Shown: piece after piece, positions 55,642 to 64,000 of the stretch
Position numbering within the stretch: the stretch's first letter is position 1
How the letters are laid out: the number at the start of each line of letters is the position of its first letter
DNA from: Xenococcaceae cyanobacterium MO_167.B27
GTDB taxonomy: Bacteria; Cyanobacteriota; Cyanobacteriia; Cyanobacteriales; Xenococcaceae
Length of the DNA stretch: 64,000 nt
Assembly (NCBI GenBank): GCA_030065935.1
Contig: JASJCP010000006.1
Location: 1 to 64,000, forward strand
Direction: 5' to 3'
Made by a program: the position numbers and the translations under genes
The notes under the pieces: model-generated
Databases searched by the model: none
The model's input: the letters and a program-made list of their open reading frames with translations, nothing else
Told to the model about the DNA's origin: nothing

Positions 55642-56832
55642 ATGAATTTATCATTGAACAAGCTTGGTGTCTATCTGGGCGTATTGATATGTGGCACAAG
55701 TATTGGGTTTGTAGCCAGTCGCTACCATAAACAACAACCATTAGTTGTGGAAACACCGATTTATTCCACTGCGTTACCAGGATTATCAATTCAACCACCA
55801 GCACTCAACTCTAATCAAAACGTCAATTTTATAGCCCAAGCAGTACAAAAAGTAGGCCCAGCAGTAGTTCGGATTGATGCTTCTCGTACACTCACCTCTT
55901 CGTTACCAGAAAAATTTACTCAACCATTTTTCCGTCGTTTTTTTGGTGATGGTGAAGGCATCCAAGAAAGAGTAGAAAGAGGTACAGGCTCAGGCTTTAT
56001 TATTAGCGAAGATGGGCGTTTAATCACCAATGCTCATGTGGTAGAAGGGTCTAAAACCGTTAAAGTCACTCTCAGAGATGGTCAAATTCATGAAGGGCAA
56101 GTAATAGGACTCGATAAGATTACTGATGTAGCAGTTGTGAAAATAGACGCTACCAATTTACCTACAGCAATTCTGGGGAAAGCGGAAAATCTCACCCCTG
56201 GAGAATGGGCGATAGCCATAGGCAATCCCTTGGGTTTAGACAACACCGTAACAGTAGGAATTATTAGCGCAATTGACCGCTCTAGCTCTCAAGTAGGTGT
56301 GCCAGATAAGCGAGTCAGATTTATTCAAACCGATGCAGCGATTAACCCTGGTAACTCTGGAGGTCCCTTACTCAATGCTCAAGGAGAAGTAGTAGGGATC
56401 AATACTGCTATTCGTGCTGACGCTCAAGGATTAGGATTTGCTATCCCGATTGAAACAGCCCAACGGATTGCTAAACAATTATTTACCAAAGGAAAAGCGG
56501 ATCATCCCTATTTGGGAGTCCACATGATTAATCTCAGTCCAGAAGCTAAAAAAGAAATCAATCTTCAAAAAGCATTAGAGTTTGAAATTACCGAAGAGAA
56601 AGGAGTACTAATTGTCAAAGTTGTCCCCAATTCTCCTGCGGATGAAGCTGGATTTCAAATGGGAGATACCATTATTAAGGTAGGAGAAAGGTCCGTGGAA
56701 AACTCTTTACAAGTTCAAGAAGAAGTTGAAAACAGTGAAATTGGTCAAATTCTAGCAGTAGAAGTCATTAGAAACGGGAAAATCCAAACCATTGAAGTTC
56801 GACCCAGTGCATTTCCTGAAGAAGAATTCTAA
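55642..56832 (+). CDS. HtrA/DegP-type serine protease (HhoA/HhoB-like)
   Basis: The 396-residue protein has an N-terminal membrane anchor or signal (7-26), a trypsin-like domain with catalytic His132 (TNAHVVEG), Asp162 (TDVAVVKID) and Ser239 (NPGNSGGPL), and one PDZ domain (about 290-385). It degrades misfolded proteins in the periplasm or lumen and helps in light and heat stress. Cyanobacteria usually have three such genes; I cannot tell which this is. Confidence 0.93.
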   Translation: MNLSLNKLGVYLGVLICGTSIGFVASRYHKQQPLVVETPIYSTALPGLSIQPPALNSNQNVNFIAQAVQKVGPAVVRIDASRTLTSSLPEKFTQPFFRRFFGDGEGIQERVERGTGSGFIISEDGRLITNAHVVEGSKTVKVTLRDGQIHEGQVIGLDKITDVAVVKIDATNLPTAILGKAENLTPGEWAIAIGNPLGLDNTVTVGIISAIDRSSSQVGVPDKRVRFIQTDAAINPGNSGGPLLNAQGEVVGINTAIRADAQGLGFAIPIETAQRIAKQLFTKGKADHPYLGVHMINLSPEAKKEINLQKALEFEITEEKGVLIVKVVPNSPADEAGFQMGDTIIKVGERSVENSLQVQEEVENSEIGQILAVEVIRNGKIQTIEVRPSAFPEEEF

Positions 56833-56858
56833 GCTTAAGCTAGAAAGCAAAAATTTGA

Positions 56859-58379
56859 TTGATTGTGATTGAAGCAGAAGTTCATTCTTCCTTAAGAGAT
56901 TTTTTGCGCGAAAAATCTCCCCAAAAGTGGCCCCATCATTTAACAATGGCGCGGTTAGTTGCTAGAGCCTTACGATTAGGTCGTCCAGCTTTGATACAAA
57001 CTGGTAGTAGCTTCAGAAAATATAGCCTAAGTTATCTGATGCCCGCTTTAATGGGAGACTGGTCGGTAATTATTGTTACTCCTCTTGCTACACAACACCA
57101 CCTACTACAAACAGAAATTCCTCAATTACAAGATTGGTTAGGTATCACTAAAAAAGTGCGAATGGGGGAACAATGGCAAGAAAGCGATAATTTACTGTTA
57201 ACAACTCCTAAAAACTGGTTACGCGATCGCCTGTACCAAGAAAATCGCTTCCCTCCCGACATTCTCACAATTATTGATGGTGCTGATGAGTTGGAAGAAT
57301 TAGCCAGACAACAATTGACTATCAGCTTAAAAGGGTCAGATTGGGATGAATTATTACAAGCTAATCCACAAGAGACAGAATTAATCCGTAACACTAGAGT
57401 TAAATTAACTAAAGCTGTTTTCTCCCATCCTCCTAATCCCTATGAATGCTATTTATTAGAAGCAGAAGAAAAAGAAATATTAAAGCATCTTTGTCAGAAA
57501 CTAGACACAAATCCCGCACTAAATCCTAAATTTTGCCAGTTTTGCCAGCATTTATCCCAAAACTCTCTTGTTGACCCCCTGGCTTCAGATAAAATCTTCT
57601 GGATTTCTCGCTCCCAAACCACAGGGTTTTTTCAAATTCATCTTGCTCCTATTGAAATTGCTAGTTTCCTAACTCCCATTTGGAATCAACAACCCCTAGT
57701 TTTAATCGGAAGTTTCCTTGCTGATGAATCCGATGATTCTTTATATCGTCAGAAACTAGGCTTACCAGAAATACTCTTTGTTAAATTTTCTCCCAATCGT
57801 CAATACGAACATATCCGTCTCTATTTACCTTCTCGGCTTCCTCTTCACAATACACCCCAGTTTCGGGATGCGGTAATGGAACAAATCCGCATTCTAGTAG
57901 GTTTTAGCACCAATCAAGCAGTAGTAATTTTAGTCGAGGATGTTCCCCTTAGAGGACAAGTAGGCTTGTCTTTAGCTAGTCAATTTGGCTCACGAGTGAA
58001 AGTAGATGAAACAAAATTACCTGAAGACGGAATATTAGTTACAGGTTGGCAATTTTGGAAACAACATCAAGATATATTACCCACACCACAACTTCTAATT
58101 ATTACCACTTTACCTCTACCCTCTCTAGAAAATCCTGTGGTCGCTAGTAGAGTGGCTTACTACAAACGTCTGCGTAAAGATTGGTTTCGCCTTTATCTGT
58201 TACCTACTGCTCTGAATATGTTGCAACAAGCTATAGTCCCTCTGCGAGAATCCCAAGGAATTGTAGCTTTATTAGATCATCGAGTTAATTGTCGTAGTTA
58301 TGGCAAAACTATTTTATCGGTTTTAGAACCCTGCGCTCGCATCAACTATATCGATCCTAATTGGTTTGGGGTGTTTTAA
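56859..58379 (+). CDS. DinG-like helicase relative with degraded ATPase motifs
   Basis: The 506-residue protein looks like a cyanobacterial DinG-related helicase. The Walker A region reads GRPALIQTGSSFRKYSLSYL, lacking the GKT, and the Walker B region reads TIIDGADELEE instead of DEAH. C-terminal helicase features (VGFSTNQAVVILVEDVPLRGQVG, LPTPQLLIITTLPLPS) remain. It therefore may bind but not hydrolyse ATP. Few cysteines are present, so a DinG-type Fe-S cluster is unlikely. The start is a TTG at 56859 or a GTG at 56865. It follows the protease by 26 bp. Confidence 0.65.
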   Translation: MIVIEAEVHSSLRDFLREKSPQKWPHHLTMARLVARALRLGRPALIQTGSSFRKYSLSYLMPALMGDWSVIIVTPLATQHHLLQTEIPQLQDWLGITKKVRMGEQWQESDNLLLTTPKNWLRDRLYQENRFPPDILTIIDGADELEELARQQLTISLKGSDWDELLQANPQETELIRNTRVKLTKAVFSHPPNPYECYLLEAEEKEILKHLCQKLDTNPALNPKFCQFCQHLSQNSLVDPLASDKIFWISRSQTTGFFQIHLAPIEIASFLTPIWNQQPLVLIGSFLADESDDSLYRQKLGLPEILFVKFSPNRQYEHIRLYLPSRLPLHNTPQFRDAVMEQIRILVGFSTNQAVVILVEDVPLRGQVGLSLASQFGSRVKVDETKLPEDGILVTGWQFWKQHQDILPTPQLLIITTLPLPSLENPVVASRVAYYKRLRKDWFRLYLLPTALNMLQQAIVPLRESQGIVALLDHRVNCRSYGKTILSVLEPCARINYIDPNWFGVF

Positions 58380-58387
58380 GTTTTTGT

Positions 58388-59089
58388 TTAGCTAAAATAC
58401 ATGATTAATATCAATATCGTTACTGTAAAAATCAATAAAAAAACTAAATTTTGTAGGTATAAAAATCTTTTTTTAAACTCATCTATATGAGAATGTAAGT
58501 AATAAAGTTTTTGCTTTAAAGTAAAAATTTCATTTTGTAATTGAGCGTTATTTGTGGTTGCTTCAGACGATGAATTACTTGGTTTTGGTTCAGAGCGAAG
58601 CTGGTTTAATAAATTAGATTGTTGGCTGATTATTGTTTTTAGTTCTTGGAATTCCTGAAAATCTGATTTTAATTGACTAATTTTATACAAATATTTTTCT
58701 AATAAACCAGGACCTAATTGAAAATATCCTTTATGAGCAGAATAAATTGCATTAATTAATTCTTTAGCTGGCGTATTTTTTAAAAGATAGCCTTTAGCTC
58801 CTACTTGCAAAGCAGCGTTGAGATAAGTATCTTCATCATGAACAGTTAAAATTAAGACACTAGATTGAATAAATTGCTCTGCAATAATTCTAGTTGCACT
58901 TAAACCATCTAGTACTGGCATTTCAATGTCCATTAAGACTATATCAGGTCGATGAACTTTCACCATCTCTAAAGCATCTTGACCATTTTCTGCAAACCCA
59001 ATGATTTCTAAACTTGGTTCGTTCTCTAAATAATCATTTAATAATGCTTGGACTGTTTTTTGGTCATCAACTATTAAGATTTTGAGCAT
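58388..59089 (-). CDS. response regulator with coiled coil and C-terminal membrane helix
   Basis: The 233-residue protein has a NarL-like receiver (2-122) with VDDQ, acceptor Asp54 in LMDIEMPVLDG, and GAKGYLLKNTPAKEL. Where a LuxR-type DNA-binding domain would be expected there is a Ser/Asn/Gln-rich linker and a coiled coil (145-205), ending in one hydrophobic helix (about 210-232). It should be a tail-anchored membrane protein, not a transcription factor. No histidine kinase is adjacent. It is convergent with the DinG-like gene. Confidence 0.85.
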   Translation of the reverse strand: MLKILIVDDQKTVQALLNDYLENEPSLEIIGFAENGQDALEMVKVHRPDIVLMDIEMPVLDGLSATRIIAEQFIQSSVLILTVHDEDTYLNAALQVGAKGYLLKNTPAKELINAIYSAHKGYFQLGPGLLEKYLYKISQLKSDFQEFQELKTIISQQSNLLNQLRSEPKPSNSSSEATTNNAQLQNEIFTLKQKLYYLHSHIDEFKKRFLYLQNLVFLLIFTVTILILIMYFS

Positions 59090-59546
59090 TCTTTTATAAA
59101 TTTAATTTGAGTATATAAAATAATTTGAATTATTCTAAGAGCAAACAAAGCTTCAAAGAAACAACAAAAATGAATGCAATAGTAAATTAAATCACAATAA
59201 AAGTATTATTCTGGTAATGATTTAAAAAGCATTTTCATAGTCAGAGTGGAAGATACTCCCACCATGATGGGCGAAGTCTGCTTGGAGGGAATCAAAATTA
59301 ATACTATTGATCTATGATATTTTTTGTATTATTGCTGTAGATAGATTCTGTCCAAGTTTTATTAAGCTACACAGCATTTTTATAAAATATTTAATTAATT
59401 AGATTAACTATTATAACAATCTTAGATGACATAACAGAGTCAGTGAGATTAAGATGCTGGTGAGTAATCTGCTTATATTACTATCTAATATCAATTCTCA
59501 CATCTCAAATAGGAACGCTATATTTATAGCCGATTATTAAACTCTG
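59090..59546. other. 457-bp AT-rich intergenic region
   Basis: It separates the divergent response-regulator and permease genes and must hold both promoters. Apart from a short stretch with CTCCCACCATGATGGGCG near 59250 I see no gene, repeat or strong hairpin. Confidence 0.5.
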
Positions 59547-60656
59547 ATGAAAATAAAAGTAAAGCTCTTAGACCAATATATTTGGCAACAACTAATTGTT
59601 TTCTTTATTGGTAGTGTTGGTTTATTGGCTTCTTTAGCAGTAGCTTTAGGTACTATTTCTGATTTAACTTACAAAATTAATGAATACAATTTACCTTATC
59701 TTGTAGCTATACAAATTTTTTGCTTAAAAATTCCTGAATATACTGCTTATGCTTTACCCATTGCTTTATTGTTAACAACTTTATTAGTATATGGTAGTTT
59801 TAATAATAATCTAGAGTTAATTGCTTTTTACAGTTCAGGAATTAATGTTTATTCTATAGTCACTCCTGCTATTATTTTTAGTTTATTTATTACTGGTGCA
59901 ACATTTTTAGTGAACGAATTTATTGTGCCTAATGCTAATTATCAAGTAGTTCAGTTAGAAAATCCTTTTCTTCCAGAAACTAAGTTTACCTTACAGAATA
60001 AAGATATATTTTATCCCGAGTATCAAGTTATTGGAGATAATAATTATCAACTTGTAAGATTATATTATGCTAAAAAATTTGATGGCAATCATTTCCAAAA
60101 TATTATAATCCTTAATTGGAATATATCTCAGCTTCAAAAAATAATTATTGCTGAACGAGCTAGTTGGAATCAAGACCAAAACACTTGGGAATTTACTAAG
60201 GGCAGAATTGAAAATTTTGAACCTCTGAAAGTAGATTTTTTTGAAAAAAAGACTCTATTTTTGCCTCCTGTTTTTTTTGAAATAACTAATCAAACTAGAG
60301 AACCTCAAGAAATGAGTCTCAGTCAAGCCAGAAAATATTTAAAGTTAATTATTAATAGTAATGATGAGCAGAAAATTAGATTATTGAAAGTTCGCATTCA
60401 ACAAAAACTAGCCTTTCCTTGGATTTGTATTGTTTTTGCTATTATTGGCTCTGGTGTAGGGGTAAATTTTCATCAGGTAAATCGAGGGAGAGGATTTGCT
60501 ATTTGTGTCGGAATTGTGTTTACCTATTATGTACTAGGATTTGTTATGGGTTCTTTGGGTATTTTAGGGTTAGTTTCTCCTGTTGTCGCTGGTTGGTTGC
60601 CTAATTTTCTGGGATGGGGAATGGGTGGTTGGTTGCTGTATCGTAATAATCATTAG
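59547..60656 (+). CDS. LptF/LptG-family permease
   Basis: The 369-residue protein has membrane helices near 13-35, 50-80, 95-122 and 290-365 around a periplasmic beta-jellyroll domain (about 125-270), the YjgP/YjgQ layout. LptF and LptG form the inner-membrane part of the ABC system that moves lipopolysaccharide to the outer membrane. Cyanobacteria usually encode a single such protein, which probably forms a homodimer with LptB. The ATG at 59547 follows no strong ribosome-binding site. Confidence 0.9.
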   Translation: MKIKVKLLDQYIWQQLIVFFIGSVGLLASLAVALGTISDLTYKINEYNLPYLVAIQIFCLKIPEYTAYALPIALLLTTLLVYGSFNNNLELIAFYSSGINVYSIVTPAIIFSLFITGATFLVNEFIVPNANYQVVQLENPFLPETKFTLQNKDIFYPEYQVIGDNNYQLVRLYYAKKFDGNHFQNIIILNWNISQLQKIIIAERASWNQDQNTWEFTKGRIENFEPLKVDFFEKKTLFLPPVFFEITNQTREPQEMSLSQARKYLKLIINSNDEQKIRLLKVRIQQKLAFPWICIVFAIIGSGVGVNFHQVNRGRGFAICVGIVFTYYVLGFVMGSLGILGLVSPVVAGWLPNFLGWGMGGWLLYRNNH

Positions 60657-60689
60657 AACTGTCAGGTGAGGTCAAAGAAATATCATAAC

Positions 60690-63600
60690 CTAGTTCTGTT
60701 CTGGCTTAGATATTGAAGGAATATCTTTATCAAATAAATTATCGAACCATTGTTTGACTTCGGTATTAAAGATTCCGTTAAAAAATAAGGCAATGATAGT
60801 AGCTATAGCTGCTATCATTGCTAACCATTGAGTAAGCTTAGATTCTTGTTGCTGCGGAGAATTATCCTTATCCTGGGGGATATCTTTGGTAATCGTAGCT
60901 TGATTGTCACCTTGGCTTAAAGCATTAGTACCACTGGCAGTAACTTGAGCATTACCTGATATATTTATATTTCCGCTTTGATTAATTTTGTTATCTCCAA
61001 TAACATTGTCACCATTGCCAGGGTGAAATTGTTTTATATTGCCTTTGCCTGCCATAACATCTCCTAAAATATTACCTTCTTTGGCTAATTGAACAATTAA
61101 TTGATTTATGTCACCTTGAAAATTAATTTTTCTATTATTATCTTCTTGTAGTTGAGAAATTAATTTTTGGATATCTATAGAATTATCGATTAAACTGAAG
61201 ACTTTAACTTCATGATAAGGAGGATTCCCGCATTCAATAGTTAGTTTTTTATGGGCAAATCGTTCTAAAAGTTTATGGTATTCATAAGAATGAGGATTTT
61301 GACTATTTTTACAGGCGGAACAATTACAAGGAATTAATTTCTGATACTTCAACCTTTTATATGGATTATGAATTTTATCTAGTTCATGAGTGATGATTGT
61401 TAGTAAATCTTTTTTACGTTTACCAGCAACTCGAATCTTTAATTCTCGTTTATTGTAATCTTCAATAACTTCGGCTAGAGTTTCATCTTTGTCAAGAAGA
61501 ACCCCACTTCTCCAAACAGATTTTTGTTGATAAATATATTGGTGCATGGCAACAATCAACTGAGTAATAATGCCTTTGGGCATAAACTCATAGCTGTAGC
61601 GGAGAATAAGATTATCAGTTTCATTCCAGTCATAAGTCGGTTTAGTTTTAGTTAGTAATTGAGGCGCAATATAAGTATCTTTAGTATCAGGAATTTGATA
61701 GCAGAGTTTGAACCGCATCATTAATTCAAGTAGTTCTGCTTGTTTAAAACAATATTGTTCATCACTCCAGATATTGTCTAAATCCTTAGTGGTAAATCGA
61801 CCCTGATTATTAATAACTTGTTTATCATCGAGAACTTTGTAAACTGCATCAGTACCCCATTCAGGTTTTAGAATGACAGTATTCCTTAATAAAGTACTAT
61901 CTTGGAAGTGGAGACATACACCTAAATCATGTAAATAACTGCTTAACTGTAATTTATCTTGAAGTGTACTAAAACCATTATCTTGACAAATAGTAAGATA
62001 TTCTTCGAGGCTAATATAATTACGATCATCTTGTTCTAAAGCTTCTCTAACTCTTTTCCAAGTAGTGGGTAATGTGCTGCCAACATGACGTAATTTAGTA
62101 ATATGGTATTGGATACTTTTTAAAATATCGTTTAAACCGCGATTATCTTTAAGGTTAGTAGCTAAAGATTCCTTGAGATTTTCAAACCTACCTCGCAATG
62201 AATTAACATCTATTTCAATATAGCGATCGTCTTTCTGATTCTTGACAATAATTAAAGGGCTATTATTACTTAGAAGTTCAACAACATTGAGCCAATAATA
62301 GAAGTCTGTATCTTCTTTACGAGTATCGGCTACTAGAGCATAAAGAGAACGTTTCGTTAAAAAGAATTGATGGGTAGCGTGATATATTTCCTGTCCTCCA
62401 AAGTCCCAAATATTAACTCGAAATTCTCGTTCTTTTTTTTCTTTATCTAAAAAATGAAAACTCCATTTAGTTATGTCAATACCTTCTGTAGATTTTTCGT
62501 TACTGTTTAATTGATAGTTAGAGTCTTCGATTTTTTTAGCAAGGGTAGTTTTACCAGCACCAGCTTCACCAACAATTAATAACTTAGCCTCATAAATATA
62601 GTCTTTTCCTTTTTCTTTGAGTTGGCGAAAATATGCTCTAATGGCTTCAATTCCTTGTTGTGCCACTTCTATCGGTGGTTTTTCCAAAGGATTACCACTT
62701 AAATATAGCTCGGTTAAATTGGAGAGATTCCCTAGAGATTCTGGTAAGACCGATATTTGATTATAACTTAAATATAGCTCGGTTAAATTGAAGAGATTAG
62801 TTATTGCTTCTGGTAGGGCTGATATTTGATTTCCATTTAAATCTACCTCGGTTAAATTGGAGAGATTAGTTACTGCTTCTGGTAGGGCTGATATTTGATT
62901 ATTACTTAAATCTAGCCCGATTAAATTGGAGAGATTAGTTACTGCTTCTGGTAGGGCTGATATTTGATTATTACTTAAATCTAGCCTAGTTAAATTGGAG
63001 AGATTCCCTAGAGATTCTGGTAGGGTTGATAGTTGATTTCCACTTAAATCTAGCCTGGTTAAATTGGAGAGATTCCCTAGAGATTCTGGTAGGGTTGATA
63101 GTTGATTTCCACTTAAATCTAGCCTAGTTAAATTGGAGAGATTCCCTAGAGATTCTGGTAGGGTTGATAGTTGATTTCCACTTAAATCTAGCCTAGTTAA
63201 ATTGGAGAGATTAGTTATTACTTCTGGTAGGGCTGATATTTGATTATTACTTAAATCTAGCTCGGTTAAATTGGAGAGATTAGTTATTGCTTCTGGTAGG
63301 GCTGATATTTGATTATTACTTAAATCTAGCTCGGTTAAATTGGAGAGCTTAGTTACTGCTTCTGGTAAGTCTGATAGTTGATTAAAAGTTAAATCTAGCC
63401 TAGTTAAATTGGAGAGATTAGTTATTGCTTCTGGTAGGGTTGATATTTGATTTCCACTTAAATATAGCCTAGTTAAATTGGAGAGACTAGTTACTGCTTC
63501 TGGTAGGGCTGATATTTGATTAAAAGTTAAATCTAGCTCGGTTAAATTGGAGAGCTTAGTTACTGCTTCTGGTAGGGCTGATATTTGATTATTACTTAAA

Positions 63601-64000
63601 TATAGCCTAGTTAAATTGGAGAGACTAGTTACTACTTCTGGTAGGGCTGATATTTGATTAAAAGTTAAATCTAGCTCGGTTAAATTGGAGAGCTTAGTTA
63701 CTACTTCTGGTAGGGCTGATATTTGATTATTACTTAAATATAGCTTGGTTAAATTGGAGAGCTTAGTTACTGCTTCTGGTAGGGCTGATATTTGATTAAA
63801 AGTTAAATTTAGCTCTAATTCTTTTAAGCCTTGAAGCCAAGAAATCCAATGGTTAGAATATCTAAGCCATATCTTCAAAAAAACTAAATTTTCAAGATTA
63901 AGTATCTCATCAGGTATTGTTGTTATAATTCTAGGAAATTTTAATTTATCCTCCTCAATGATTTCTAATCCAAGTTGTTTGATTTGACTAAAACATTCAG
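60690..64000 (-). CDS. Roco protein: LRR-Roc GTPase-COR with C-terminal membrane helix (partial, runs off right edge)
   Basis: The frame stays open to position 64000, so the N-terminus lies outside; a TTG at 63878 is not the true start because coding (IPDEILNLENLVFLK) continues upstream. In order: about 17 leucine-rich repeats of 23 residues; a Roc GTPase with GEAGAGKTT (P-loop, 62545-62574) and IWDFGGQE (switch II); a COR domain; a region with a CNCSACKNS cysteine cluster and another CGNPPYHE motif; a Gly/Asn-rich GDN/SGN segment; a Pro/Gln linker and one membrane helix (LTQWLAMIAAIATIIALF). Bacterial Roco proteins dimerise through COR and cycle GTP; cellular roles are poorly known. The membrane anchor points to signalling at a membrane; an NLR-like conflict role is also possible. 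Confidence 0.9.
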   Translation of the reverse strand, partial: ECFSQIKQLGLEIIEEDKLKFPRIITTIPDEILNLENLVFLKIWLRYSNHWISWLQGLKELELNLTFNQISALPEAVTKLSNLTKLYLSNNQISALPEVVTKLSNLTELDLTFNQISALPEVVTSLSNLTRLYLSNNQISALPEAVTKLSNLTELDLTFNQISALPEAVTSLSNLTRLYLSGNQISTLPEAITNLSNLTRLDLTFNQLSDLPEAVTKLSNLTELDLSNNQISALPEAITNLSNLTELDLSNNQISALPEVITNLSNLTRLDLSGNQLSTLPESLGNLSNLTRLDLSGNQLSTLPESLGNLSNLTRLDLSGNQLSTLPESLGNLSNLTRLDLSNNQISALPEAVTNLSNLIGLDLSNNQISALPEAVTNLSNLTEVDLNGNQISALPEAITNLFNLTELYLSYNQISVLPESLGNLSNLTELYLSGNPLEKPPIEVAQQGIEAIRAYFRQLKEKGKDYIYEAKLLIVGEAGAGKTTLAKKIEDSNYQLNSNEKSTEGIDITKWSFHFLDKEKKEREFRVNIWDFGGQEIYHATHQFFLTKRSLYALVADTRKEDTDFYYWLNVVELLSNNSPLIIVKNQKDDRYIEIDVNSLRGRFENLKESLATNLKDNRGLNDILKSIQYHITKLRHVGSTLPTTWKRVREALEQDDRNYISLEEYLTICQDNGFSTLQDKLQLSSYLHDLGVCLHFQDSTLLRNTVILKPEWGTDAVYKVLDDKQVINNQGRFTTKDLDNIWSDEQYCFKQAELLELMMRFKLCYQIPDTKDTYIAPQLLTKTKPTYDWNETDNLILRYSYEFMPKGIITQLIVAMHQYIYQQKSVWRSGVLLDKDETLAEVIEDYNKRELKIRVAGKRKKDLLTIITHELDKIHNPYKRLKYQKLIPCNCSACKNSQNPHSYEYHKLLERFAHKKLTIECGNPPYHEVKVFSLIDNSIDIQKLISQLQEDNNRKINFQGDINQLIVQLAKEGNILGDVMAGKGNIKQFHPGNGDNVIGDNKINQSGNINISGNAQVTASGTNALSQGDNQATITKDIPQDKDNSPQQQESKLTQWLAMIAAIATIIALFFNGIFNTEVKQWFDNLFDKDIPSISKPEQN
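62690..63835 (-). repeat. 69-bp tandem LRR-coding repeats, about 17 units
   Basis: Each unit encodes one 23-residue leucine-rich repeat. Three consecutive units near 63000-63205 are almost identical at DNA level, encoding LPESLGN variants, and units nearer the N-terminus alternate SNN and TFN types in a 138-bp two-unit pattern. This points to recent expansion by unequal recombination. Assembly of this stretch from short reads could be wrong. Confidence 0.9.

Noticed and set aside
62690-63835. CRISPR or satellite DNA
   Set aside because: The 69-bp period equals 23 codons and encodes a continuous leucine-rich repeat frame.

Overview
The window is chromosomal DNA from a cyanobacterium. The evidence is low GC, many GCGATCGC (HIP1-type) octamers inside and between genes, short tandem repeats in many intergenic gaps, and a typically cyanobacterial gene set: the fbp-tal-zwf-opcA pentose-phosphate cluster, GlgC, DUF3172, YlqD, a PATAN-type response regulator and an slr0370-like succinate-semialdehyde dehydrogenase. 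The genus cannot be fixed from this sequence; a large coccoid or filamentous lineage rich in mobile DNA fits best.

Layout. Positions 1-2040 are non-coding and mobile-element debris: a phased array of ~21-bp motifs (496-740) and a 409-bp inverted-repeat element inserted in an IS630-type transposase remnant. Positions 2041-6719 (minus) hold a three-gene polysaccharide locus: an Alg8-like processive glycosyltransferase fused to a truncated beta-helix, an HlyD/Alg44-like adaptor, and a PL14-like lyase lipoprotein. Positions 6720-11960 are accessory DNA: decayed repeats, a MITE-like palindrome, a secreted pentapeptide-repeat protein, and an IS607-type element (tnpB plus broken tnpA) that splits a YdcF-like gene. 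Then come purH, rpsU, a PAS histidine kinase, a PadR/membrane-protein pair and the aldehyde dehydrogenase (to 17880).

Positions 18501-28595 (plus) form a chemosensory operon: PATAN-REC, double CheW, MCP, hybrid CheA-REC, an orphan CheB-type receiver, full CheB and CheR-TPR. A CheB/CheR adaptation pair is not part of the classical cyanobacterial Pil/Pix/Tax operons. Positions 28618-37669 hold a TetR-peroxiredoxin-thioredoxin unit, YlqD, DUF3172, UbiD, a pirin, a CDGSH protein next to a divergent LysR gene, a small conserved protein and a TPR protein.

Positions 38037-44009 (minus) carry opcA, zwf, tal and fbp, followed by dnaJ-M23 peptidase-hypothetical, DUF4112, glgC, sufE, aspC, coaX (its 3' end rewritten by a MITE), sulP-usp, an HtrA protease, a degenerate DinG-like helicase, a membrane-tailed response regulator, an LptF/LptG permease, and a large LRR-Roc-COR (Roco) protein whose N-terminus runs off the right edge.

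The best candidates for something not well described are the alginate-like polyuronate locus at 2041-6719, the Roco protein with freshly duplicated LRRs, the phased motif array near the left edge, and the tail-anchored response regulator. All functional calls rest on motif reading and recalled family knowledge; no search was run.
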